A DNA stretch of 64,000 nucleotides from Argyresthia goedartella. Lineage: Eukaryota > Arthropoda > Insecta > Lepidoptera > Argyresthiidae. A program made the translations under genes and the position numbers. Below, one piece after another: positions 10,951 to 21,764 of the stretch (position 1 is its first letter; each line of letters opens with the position of its first letter). The notes beneath the pieces are model-generated. The model was not told the origin of the DNA and did no database searches. It was given only the letters and a program-made list of their open reading frames with translations. The DNA lies in assembly GCA_949825045.1 (NCBI GenBank), contig OX463816.1, positions 19,293,243 to 19,357,242 on the forward strand. Reading direction: 5' to 3'.

Positions 10951-11640
10951 TCAGATGGAGTAGCAGAGGCATCATAGCTTCATAAAATTTGTGAATTTTT
11001 TGACAGGTGTCACTTTTTGACAGGTGTCGCTGTTTTTGACAGGTGTCGCTGTTCAGTAGGTCTTCGTTCGCGCTTGCCCAACTGACATCGGCGAAGTCGA
11101 TTAGCGGCAGGAGAAAGTACTGTGCAAGAGTGATTTTGGTCTGCCGCAGCAGGAAGTAATGCCGTCGCCTGAGGAAGTGGAAGGACGCAAAGACCCGTCT
11201 GCTGACCTCGCTGACATGAGGAGACCAATACAGCTGGCTGTCAAAAATAACCCCGAGGTTTTTCGCTTTATCAGTAAACTCAATTGTGATGCCATTGTAT
11301 GATACAGGAACAATGGGCTTTTGTAATAAGGAAAGAGGGTGCCTGGTTCCTAAAATCATGGTTTGTGATTTGGTCGAGTTCACCAACCGCCCGTATGATG
11401 AGACCCAGTCTTTCACATTCTCGAGGTCAGCATTCAGTGTCTCTACAGATGAACCTACATCGCATGGTGAAAAGTGGCGATAAATTTGGAGATCATCTGT
11501 GTACAGATGATAGAATGCAGAAAGGAAGTCGGAGATGGAGTTTATGAACACTGAAAATAGAAGGGGAGCGAGAATACCACCTTAAGGCACTCCTGAAGAA
11601 AGATTGAGATTGTTTCCATTGAGTTTCAGTCTCTTCAGAC
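10841..11640 (-). pseudogene. Non-LTR retrotransposon reverse transcriptase fragment (CR1/jockey-type)
   Basis: Minus-strand frames carry an RT palm with YTDD as the catalytic FADD variant (LYTDDLQIY). This is followed by the thumb-like segment with LGVIFDSQLYWSPHV and LLPLIDFADVSW. Upstream (11560-11620) is a broken GILAPLLFSVFINS-like block. The open frame 11551-10841 is disrupted upstream, and its 3' part contains a 20-21-bp direct repeat (TTTGACAGGTGTC, three copies at 11000-11045), which inserted repeated residues. Clearly a dead fragment. Confidence 0.8.
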
Positions 11641-11654
11641 TTAATTCGTTTGAT

Positions 11655-11980
11655 CAATGTAAAAATCATGTCAAACGACTTTGTTCAAAAAGGGATATTA
11701 CAATGTCCAGGATTTCTTAAATTACAAAACTGTGTGGGGTTAATCTAACTCAACACAGAACTCGCTGTAAGTATTTTTGTAATTATTTATTCCTGTTTAT
11801 TATTCATAAAAATTAATTATACCAACCAATTTTTAAGAAATCTAAAAATCAATCTGTGGGAGTCCTTCTCCTTCCGCAGTGGTCCGCAGTAGAGAAGGGC
11901 AAACAATAACGTTTGCTGAGTACCTATAACATGTAAATCTACAGTATTAAAGAACTATTAACTTTGACTTTGACGCGGGA
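11655..11980 (+). mobile_element. Jockey-like LINE 3' end (5' truncated)
   Basis: The sequence from AAAAGGGATATTACAATG to the CTTTGACTTTGAC tail closely parallels 53745-54070, the 3' end of a longer jockey-like copy. Only the last codons and 3' UTR remain. Confidence 0.75.
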
Positions 11981-12191
11981 GTCAAACGATCTAACGATCT
12001 CGTCTCGTTCCGTGGAATATAGCCAGGCCCTGCGAGTCCGACAGTTCTTGTTTATTTTAGTGGTTTCGGATCTTCGGATCGCGAAACCGCTATTGCCAAT
12101 CAAATGATGAACAAACTACCATGACAGTTTGAATGGCAAATAATCGAAATTCATTCCAGTAACGTATTATTTTCGTATATTTATTTACCTA

Positions 12192-13023
12192 CTAGCTGAC
12201 CCGCTCTCGCTTCGCTGCGGGTTGCTCTACCCCTACTTTACCCTTACCTATCCCTACCCTAACCTACCCCTACCCCTAACCAACCCCTACCCTACCCTAC
12301 CCCTACCCAACCACTACCCTACCCCTACCCTTCCCCTACCCTACCCTACCCCTGCCCTACCCTACCCCTACCCTACCCTACCCTACCCCTGCCCTACCCC
12401 TACCCTACCCCTACCCTACACCTACCCTACCCCTACCCTACCCCTACCCTAACCTACCCCTACCCCTAACCAACCCCTACCCAACCCCTACCCTACCCTA
12501 CCCCTACCCAACCACTACCCTACCCTACCCTACCCCTGCCCTACCCTACCCCTACCCTACCCCTACCCTATCCTACCCTACCCCTGCCCTACCCCTACCC
12601 TACACCTACCCTACCCCTACCCTACCCCTACCCTAACCTACCCCTACCCCTAACCAACCCCTACCCAACCCCTACCCTACCCTACCCCTACCCAACCACT
12701 ACCCAACCCCTACCCTACCCAACCACTACCCTACCCCTACCCTACCCTACCCCTACCCTACCCCTACCCTACCCTACCCTACCCTACCCTACCCTACCCT
12801 ACCCTACCCCTGCCCTACCCCTGCCCTACCCCTACCCTAACCCTACCCTACCCCTACCCTACCCTACCCCTACCCTACCCTACCCATACCCTATCCTACC
12901 CTACTTTTAAACCTTCCCTGGTCTACAACAAACATTTCAAAACCAAAATCAGCTAAATTGGCCCAGCCGTTCTCGAGTTTTAGCGAGACTTACGAACAGC
13001 GATTCATTTTTATATATATATAG
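12192..13023 (+). repeat. Interspersed repeat expanded by a CCCTA/CCCCTA array
   Basis: The left border CTAGCTGACCCGCTCTCGCT and right block ATCAGCTAAATTGGCCCAGC ... TTTTATATATATAG are the two ends of a common insect interspersed repeat. Between them, about 12228-12905, is a C-rich array of CCCTA and CCCCTA units with variants (CCAACCCCTA, CCCCTGCCCTA). The array has apparently grown inside the repeat. Confidence 0.75.
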
Positions 13024-13810
13024 ATGACGATAATGTAGGTACATTGCAATGCAATGCAAATAAAGGTATTGTATTTTCTATAAATATTGTATTCTTTACG
13101 GTTTTTAAATTGAATTTTGTCCACAAGGCATATGTTAATCTTTCATTTTTGATAAATATCACATGTCGGGATGGGACGGAAAGTAAGACCGAGACGGAGA
13201 GGGCGCGGAAATGGTAGGATGAGGCACTTGGCTCGTTCCTCGGTCCTCGTCGCACCTCGACGATGTGAACGTCCGACTCAGCCGGACACGTGGTGTTGCT
13301 ATTTCTCTCGTTCCTCGGTCCTCGTCGTCGTTCCGTCTCCGCCGGACTATGGTGTATGTTAATTTATGCGCGCATGTTTTCAGTCGCCAGATGCGAGTAT
13401 GCGAACGCCTGCGACTCGTATCCCACGCGCGATGTATGTTTTAAACGACTCGCAAATGTGTTTCAAAGTCGACTCGGAAAGAAGAAAGAACTTGTGAAAA
13501 ATGCGTTGGAACGTTACAATTTTCGTCCATGGTTTTAGTTACCTCTTACCTACCACCATAATATGTATTCGTCTCAATTTACCTTCATTTCGACGGGATG
13601 ACCATGGCGGCTACAAGGCACCAGGTCTTCTTGGAGTGAATCTACTAAGTAGCGGACCATCTCCTTGCTCACTTTATAGTTCTTTTTCCGTTAAAAAAAA
13701 GATGTCTGCATACTCCCGTATTCTCACTCATTTATTTTTCCTTGTAAAAGATTATTCTACCACGTATTCACGCCCTTGCCATTGTATTTATTTACTGTTT
13801 TGTTTTGATA
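13024..13810. other. Gene-free segment
   Basis: Contains a GC-richer patch (13170-13350) with CTCGTTCCTCGGTCCTCGTC repeated at about 13230 and 13308. No convincing coding exon. Confidence 0.5.
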
Positions 13811-15072
13811 TACCGTCGAATGGGGTGACTATGTGCCACATTTTGAGGTTTCTCAGCCCTAGCAAGAAAAGTACAAGTTTTTTCTTCATAAAAAAAATAC
13901 ACATGTATTCACCATTTATTTATTCACCAATATTTGAGATCAATAATCGAATATGTGTAGACATTTAGAAGGGGAAAAAATATATCGGTGGCACATTCTC
14001 ACCCTATGGGTCGGGGGGAAAATGTGCCACGTTACATTTCCATCTTTAGATCGTACATCTTTAGGATTGGCACAAAGACACCCTAACACTATTAGAGTAT
14101 ATGCCATAGACAATATAATAAAAACAAAAACAATGGAGTTGCCATACAAAAAAAAATTGTTCGTAGTAGAAAATATTCAATCTATTTCCATCAATTCAGC
14201 AATTCGAAAAAGACCCCTTTTAGATATTTGTATTGGCTCCTTTATAATTTGAATGATGCTGGACTCTTTGTACCAAACTATATCGCTTTTATTAGGCCAT
14301 TTCCAGAAGTTTCCTGATTTTTGCCTGATTTTGAAATAAAAGCACGCTCCTCATGTTCACTGAATACAGTTTGTCCTCCGGGTTTTCGAGGAGCTTTACC
14401 CTTTAATTTGGACGATAAAGTATTTCTGTGTACGCCGTACTTCTCTGCTGCAGCACGCACTGAAATACTTTTAGAGCGAATTTAGTCTAAAACTTTTTGT
14501 AATGTCTCCTCCGTATAGTTTTTGTATGACCTACACCCGACAGGCCTCACATATTGACGCGGCATCGTGTCCGCTGTAACAACATATTTTTTATATATTA
14601 ATATTATATTATAGTAGAAGATCAGCTTTGCAACATAGCAACCCAGTAAGACCACAAGTTGGCACAATGTCACCCGCCTAGTATGAACTTTTTGAAAAAT
14701 TATTTTTATTTTATTTCAAGAAAGAGATATTGGAATGATTATAAATGGATAATGACAATAACTAATAGTACTGTAGACCCAACATACCTTAAATATGACA
14801 TCAGAAATAGTTTCTTTCTCACACTCAAAATTTTCCGCAACAAACGAAAAAACGAACTGAGAGCATAATTTTTCACAACCATTTGACATAACAGTGTTGC
14901 CACTAAGTGTTTATTAAATGCTACCATTAATTGCCAATAAAGTAAAGAATCGTTTACTTTTAATTAGAATAAAAAATAATCTTAGACATTGGCATAAATC
15001 CATGTTTGGTGGCCCAGCACCCACATTGCACATTCTCACCTGGAAGGCACATAGTCGCCCCATTCGACGGTA
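13811..15072. mobile_element. pogo/Tigger-like DNA transposon with TA target site
   Basis: Left end TACCGTCGAATGGGG (13811 on) and right end (to 15072) form a 27-bp inverted repeat with one mismatch, flanked by TA as in the Tc1/mariner/pogo superfamily. The interior encodes a broken helix-turn-helix N-terminus of a pogo-type transposase and has lost the DDE part, so this is a deletion derivative of about 1.26 kb. Confidence 0.85.
14278..14565 (-). pseudogene. psq/CENP-B-type HTH fragment of a pogo-like transposase
   Basis: From the ATG at 14565 the minus strand reads MPRQYVRPVGCRSYKNYTEE, then a helix-turn-helix of the pipsqueak kind (VRAAAEKYGVHRNTLSSKL) and a basic linker (KGKAPRKPGGQ). 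One in-frame TAA at about 14489 splits the domain and the frame ends at 14278. The DDE catalytic region is absent. These N-termini bind transposon ends in pogo/Tigger elements. The same fold occurs in host psq proteins, but the flanking TIRs make a transposon origin much more likely. Confidence 0.8.
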
Positions 15073-15838
15073 GGTACTTACTTAAACCGAACTGACCTTT
15101 CTTTAAAATGTCACACACCAAACTCAACCCCAGTGTTGACTTCTACGGCCAAGCGATTGTAGCTCAAAAAGTAGCCAGATTTGTTAATTTTACCAGAAAA
15201 AGTAGGCAGCTAAAGCTATGGAACTTCATTCCTCAAAAACTAGCCAATGTATGGATATTCAAGAGTACCTACGCAATCCAAAATTGACGTTACATCTATT
15301 TAAGCAAAGAGTTTCGTTATTCTGTGGAATATTCCACCAAATTTTAGTAGCTGAATGACCTATAACAGCTATCATTCAGCTGCTACTTGTTTGACAAAGT
15401 AGCAACACTGTGTATCTCGCGCCCGGACTGGAGATGATGATGTTGTAACGTCAAAATTGGCGGTCTGATACGTAGTATCTTATTATATGTCTGTGCGGTA
15501 TACGCTGGCGCGCGAATGTCGACGTGCTCGCAGCTGCGGTATTTTGACATTTGGGCGCGGTAAAATGCGCGAGTAGCCCTACTTGCTGCTACGGCTGCTG
15601 GGACTATTACGTTACGGTCCGGAACGACTTATGAAAGGTACTCTACTCTGTGACTGTGAGTGACATGACAGTGCTTGCTTACTTGCTTGTCAGTCAGCCG
15701 TCCGAACGAAAGTCTGTCTTTTCCTTCCGTCCGTTGCAGTTTGCATTATTTAGGTACTATTTCTGTGTGTCGTGCGTGTGTGCGTGCCGTGATTTGAAAA
15801 TAATTCTAGCTAGACAATACGTCCTTGAGTGCCTCATC
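15073..15838 (+). promoter_or_regulatory. Upstream region and probable 5' UTR of SDR gene 1
   Basis: No TATA box was recognised. GC content rises from about 15410 to 15838, consistent with a promoter/5' UTR. Within the region, 15271-15323 is a repeat also found at 48986-49040 (ACGCAATCCAAAATTGACGT). Confidence 0.4.
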
Positions 15839-18800
15839 ATGGAAATATCATTCAAAGGCAAGCGGATTCTCGTTACTGGCGCCGGGCAAGGTTAGTTATT
15901 TGTTGCCTAAAGTACCTACAACAAAACGTAGCTTATTTCATTTTTGTTAACACTGCACGATTTTTACCTTATTATGTCCTTCAGGGATTGGACGTGGCAT
16001 AGCAATAGAGTTGTGGAGAGCTGGCGCGAATATTGTGGCATTATCAAGGACCCGATCTCATCTTGAGAGCTTACAGCGGGAGTATCCTTCCATCGACATT
16101 TATGACGTAGACCTCGCAGACTGGGAGAAGACACGTACGCTGGTGGAGTCTCTTGGCCACTTTGATGCTCTCGTGAATAATGCAGCCGTTGCCATTTGTG
16201 AACCCTTCCTGGACTGCCCACATTCTAGTTTTGATAAGTATGTTCATAATTATAGGTTAGGTTTTATGTTTCATTCACATGTTCATCTGTCTTTTATTAT
16301 TACTGATTGCATGTAAATATTTACTTCATCCTGTTTATTTTTCAGGACATTTGATATCAATGTTAAAGCGGTACTCAACATAAGTCAAATTATTGCAAGA
16401 AAGATGATTGACAACAAGACGCATGGTGCTATTGTGAATATATCATCACAGGCCTCTAAGGTAAGTGTTATCATTATGCTATCTTTCAATATTGATGTTA
16501 GATACTACTACCATATGTAATTGGAGTGGATTACATGTGTTCAGCTTATCTACATCTTTGTATAATATTTAAAGACCTTGTTTCAATCAACCTAGGTAAT
16601 AATTTTATGTATGGTTTTGTAGTAACACAAACAGCACAATGAATGAATAAATGTTATGAGTCTAACTGATGAAAAGTGTTCCAAGGAAGATTTGACAAAA
16701 CGGAGCTATGCATAAATGGAAGTGGGTTAGACGAGAACTAGTTTACATATTTATTTATATAAGACCACCTTTTCAATTTAAAACAATCTAATTGATGAAA
16801 TTATAAGGTCCTGGTTCAAGACGTCTTGATGAACCCAATTTAAACAGATAACTCATGAATTTTGTATGTAAAATGCTAGATGAATCTGTCATATAGAGGT
16901 AATAGTACAGACTTGTATACTAGGGACATAGCACAAGACACTTGAATATGTCTCCACTTTATTTTTGGCACATTAGAAAGAATTGAGTGACAGTGACAGA
17001 TGTTGCCTAATGTATGTAAAATTGCTTCTTTTGGAACTAAAATAGTTCAAAGGTTAGTTTAGGAATGCATATCCTTACATTTATATTGATGGCTTCATGA
17101 TACAGGGATGTTATTCTGATGAGTCCTATTTACCCTATGTTACGAGTATTATTACCTACCTACATGAATATGAAATGATATTTTCCAGGCAGCTCTGAAA
17201 GATCATGCAATCTATAGTGCATCAAAAGCAGCTCTGGATGCAATGACCCGTGCTATGGCGCTTGAATTGGGACCACACGGTATACGAGTAAATGCTGTAA
17301 ATCCCACAGTGATTATGACTGAAATGGCAAAAGTAGGATGGTCGGATCCGGTTAAAGCTAATGAAATGAAGTCTAAGATACCACTGGGAAGGTAAGTTAA
17401 GCACAATAATAGACCTATACAGGGTGACTGGTAATTCGATACATATACTCTGAGGGATAAAAGTTGAGCCCAATTCCTGCTTCAACCATATAATAACCTG
17501 TACGAAAATTATTGGGTTTCAAATTTGAGTACCTAATTAAAGTTTTTTACTTTTTTTTATTTCTGCAAAAGTGCGCTAAAATTATTTATTACGAAAAATC
17601 TACTTTGGGTAACTTTTTGACTGTCATATGAGCTAAAGACATCAATTATTGTGGAATAGCATAAATTATAAAAAACACTTAATTTTGATGCAGTGAGCTC
17701 AAGTCACATGATGAGATAACTTCCAATTCTTTACAGCGTTGTTTTTTTGGGGTTCCGTACCCGAAGGGTTCCAAACGGGACCCTATTACTAAGACTTCGC
17801 TGTCCGTCCGTCCGTCCGTCCGTCCGTCCGTCCGTCCGTCTGTCACCAGGCTGTATCTCAAGAACCTAGCTAGCTAGAGAGTTGAAATTTTCACAGATTA
17901 TGTATTTCTGTTGCCGCTATAACAACAAATACTAAAAAACAGGATAAAATAAATATTTAAGGGGGCTCCCATACAACAATACCACATACAAACTTATGGA
18001 TGCACCTGGTTACGTACATGGAGTGTGAAAGTAACCGCACCAATAACTTTGTAAACAATATTTTGCTGTGTAAAATCCAAACTATTCACTCCACACCATC
18101 GCTTCCATTGAACGGTGGTACGGAACCCTTCGTGCGCGATTTAGACTCGCACTTGACCGGTTTTTATTTAACGTATGGAAGGATTTGTACGCTCAGACAA
18201 ATTGGTTAAAAAATACCTTCAAACAAAAAAACACAAATTGCAATAATCAAAAAGAAGTTTAATGTACCCAAGTAAGGGCAAGAGGCCCTTTTGTGGACTC
18301 AGACCCAAACTTGCAGCAACTAGTGAGGCATACCGGTGGAAAGGTGCAAAGATACTTGAAAATTTTATTTTGAATGTCGAAATCTTTGTAGCGATTCCAT
18401 TTTGAATTCTCCATAAAAAAGTGATCCTTTCCAGACTCTCCACCTATCTTACCTTAATACAATATATTTTTTGGTTCGAAGTGAGTGTTAAGGGCGTCCG
18501 AACTAGCGTTCTTGGATCGCGATACGGAGGTACGTTCCGGACAAAAGAACATGTCTACCCACATTAAAATTTATTTTCCACGGCTCTACTTGTTTACGCG
18601 AAGGAGAGGCGCGGGGCGCGGGGGACAAAGCCCAAAACCTGGGTCGCCCTTTTCGCTGTGATATTGCGTGCGTCCCTGCATCGTAATTAAGTATTTGGTA
18701 CTTATTTCCAAACCGTGGAACATTATAGGTTACAGCACCCCGACAGTGATTCAAATCAATACTTTTCCCATTCCCATAGTACATGTACCATGTATCTTCG

Positions 18801-21301
18801 GGGAGTCCGTGTTACCGTCAGAATGGCCGGTCAAATTTAGCGGTGAAATCGTGACCAATAGTTGCGCCCGATTGCTTCCTATAAGTAGACAATTGCTTCC
18901 ATCTTATTTTAGGGTAAATCAAACCAATAAATCAAATTTAAATTTATAATCATTCAACAAGAACATGCTTATTAAACACAATGATTACTATAATGTTGTT
19001 ATAAAACGTATAATTGTGTGCACAGCTGACGCGTATTCGTGGAATTAAGGATCTGCAATTGTTGAAAGGATAGCTAATGATCACAGACTGCGATCTGCGG
19101 TCGCTTATTTTAAGGCAGCACCTGCTTACAGTAATTAGTTATACATTCCTACCGATAATCACCAGATGTAATATATATACAGGTATATAACCGTGTATAA
19201 TTCCAAGTATTATGTTTTGTTGCATTTACAATTTTATAGCGTTACGGACACAGTTATATCGAAACCTAACATGTTTTAGAAGTTTAGCGATTTTAGAATT
19301 ACTGACATATATACATTGGATAACTACTCAATATGTTAGAAAGTCTCAGAAACCTAACATCCATTTGAATATCTTGTAACAGTTTTTATTGGTCTCGCAG
19401 ACGAGCCTTGTATATTTTTTACGTTCGGGTTGAACGAAGTGAAAATTAAGGAAGTACATAATGTAATCGTAAAAAAATCGAGGTTGCGATTTTGATGGGG
19501 ATACGTTCTCTATCGTTAATTTAGTCCGAAAAAGTGAAAAAAATAAATGTATGTGTGTGTGCGTGTGTAGTATGTATGTATGTATGGATGGCTGTTTTCC
19601 GTTGTAAATTTTGTATTGGGAGTTATTTTGTAAATATCTAAGACTATTTTTTTTGTTTTTGGATAACTTGATTATTTAAGGTACCTGTCATACTAATCAA
19701 ACACATTTATTGAGTTCATTAAAAAACGGGACTAACGATTTTTTTTTTTACTTTTCGTCATAGTATCTCTAAATATCATCTATAACATGGCATGCTGGGT
19801 TATTACCGCAAATCTCTAAAAATGGTAGCTCCCATACAATATGCACAGTGCCATATATCCCGTACATTAGGCGGCGGCGGGCGGAATAAGCTCATAGTGC
19901 GGGGCATGGTTTAAGTAGAAAGTCCTGACGTCAGAACCGCCGGTCACTCTTCACATACACACTCTACACCTCTAGAATACCACAGGCGTTAGATAGGTAA
20001 CGCCACTTTTCCGTTATAGGTTTTAAATTGTATTACCATGGCATAAGGTTCAAAATAGCGACCCGTCCCTACTACCCCCGGTTTTTGAGAGGTTTAATGT
20101 TTGAGTTCTTCTAAACTACGATCGAAGCCATTGTCTACTTATAGGAAGCTATATGAAGTATTGGGGCAGCAACTATTGGTCACAATGTCACCGCTATACG
20201 ACTAGTGACCGCCCAATCTGACTGTAACAATTGTTTCATATAACTACGACCCACGAGTAACAAACAATACAAATATCAAAGCCAGTAAATTATTTATTTT
20301 ATTTTATTTTACATTTTTAGGAGAGGTTTTACTCACTAAATACAAAACACTATATTAACTAAAGAGCTAATAATAACCTCCCACAATTATTAATAAAGCG
20401 TGGGGTGCATTTTACTACTTTTCATAACTCTCCTCTCATAGATAGTTGCCAATAGAATGGTTGTTACATTTACTTTATCAAGCACCCCACGCTGTTTACT
20501 CTGAATTGAATTCTTTTGTTAATTACTTAAACTTTATTATAATTTTATTTTGAGGTGATAAATTCTGATTGATTGTTCGATCTTCTACTACTGTATTATA
20601 AACTCTCTGAAATTAAAAATTATTTTCTAATTTTTAGTTCGGTTAGCTATAAAAGCGTGTTTTTTTAGTTTTTTTAAACTATTATTTATTTACTCACAAA
20701 CCCGACCAAAATGGGTTTAACTTGTTGGCTGGCAGAGAACCTAAAAAGGAACTTTTGATTTTCATAGGATGTGAACTCTGATACCATGGCGTAAGGTTCA
20801 AAATCGCGTCGTTGATGTATAATATAACAAATAGAAATAGAAATATTTATTTAAAAAATAAAAGACATTAAAATTTAAGAAATGACATAAAAAATTACCC
20901 AAAGGTAGTTTTTCATAATTAATAAATAAAATATGTATAGGTACTTACTTATCAGCCATATTTCGGGAAGAATTTGATTAATATGTACTTGAAACCCATT
21001 AATATTTTGATTGGTTAAATTGGCTAGAAATGGACTCTAACTTCAACCCCTCACAATATTTGTATCGAATTACCAGTCACCCTGTAGATTTCTCTTTGGG
21101 CGATAATACATTAATAAGTCACTTCATCCTAAACCAAACCATTCTTGCAGCTAGATCAGGAATTTGACAAATCTATTGGCATTCTCCAGATTTGGTGAGG
21201 TCTCCGAAGTGGTGAATGCTGTAGTGTTCCTGCTCAGTGAAAGGGCCAGTATGATCACCGGAGTGGAACTGCCCATCGACGGTGGATTCCTGGCGACCTA
21301 G
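15839..21301 (+). CDS. L-xylulose reductase / dicarbonyl reductase-like SDR, gene 1
   Basis: Five exons (15839-15890, 15985-16237, 16346-16460, 17189-17391, 21190-21301) with GT/AG borders join to 735 nt, or 244 aa, the length of vertebrate L-xylulose reductase (DCXR). Visible motifs: nucleotide-binding TGAGQGIG (13-20), Arg39-Thr40 after beta-2 (suits NADPH), NNAA (82-85), and the catalytic set Asn107, Ser136, Tyr149, Lys153 (YSASK). The C-terminus is PIDGGFLAT. Numbering of the active-site residues equals that of DCXR. The family reduces L-xylulose and alpha-dicarbonyls in the cytosol with NADPH and forms tetramers; the exact substrate is inferred. It is the second member of a head-to-tail SDR array. 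Intron 4 is 3.8 kb and repeat-filled. Poly(A) signal AATAAA at 21619-21624. Confidence 0.93.
17748..18165 (+). repeat. 'GGGTTCCGTACCCGAAGGGT' family repeat, copy 2 (full length)
   Basis: Begins GGGTTCCGTACCCGAAGGGT, has a GTCC microsatellite at about 17803-17840, and ends with GGTACGGAACCCTTCG ... CTTGACCGGTTTTT. Sits in intron 4 of SDR gene 1. The most complete of four copies. Confidence 0.8.
18166..21189. other. Rest of intron 4 of SDR gene 1
   Basis: Holds repeat-like DNA without a recognisable exon: GT-rich microsatellite at 19548-19590, two copies of an ACCATGG.(A/G)TAAGGTTCAAAA block (20035 and 20783), and a 12-bp inverted pair AGCGTGGGGTGC (20397-20408 with 20482-20493) bounding a possible 97-bp MITE. 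Confidence 0.55.
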
Positions 21302-21618
21302 TACTAAATAACTTACTACTGAAGTAACTGCCTGCATCCTGTATGTTGAGGGCTCGACTAAGTAACTAATGATATTTTAATGTATTTCCTGTTTTTGAAG
21401 TTTATTATTTTTTTACCAAAGAGCAATTCCTGTTTGCCTTTTCTATGTGTTACATATATGTAACAGTTATTTTAGACATGGCTGTATGATTTATTGATCT
21501 GGAAGTTACTTTCTTTTTGTGACTGACTGGTTATTATTTAAGTGACAAAAGTTATTGTTTAGTTATTTAGTTTGCTATAAATGTGTACAAAAGAATTATC
21601 ATCTGTTAATCATATCTA

Positions 21619-21624
21619 AATAAA
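21619..21624 (+). terminator. Poly(A) signal of SDR gene 1
   Basis: AATAAA 318 bases after the stop codon, followed by a T/G-rich stretch. Only about 140 bases separate it from the start codon of the next gene. Confidence 0.7.
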
Positions 21625-21764
21625 ACATTTTGTTTTGATACTTCTGTTATCTATGTATTTATACGAGTTTGACCTCCAATAGAGGGCAGGATTGCTATCA
21701 GCAGTTTCGTATTATGTCATTTGGACTTTCATTTTAGTTTGTGGAGGTTTAACTTACATTAAGT

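Noticed and set aside
12228..12905. Telomere-like array
   Set aside because: The units are CCCTA/CCCCTA, not the insect telomere unit CCTAA, and the array is enclosed by the ends of an interspersed repeat.
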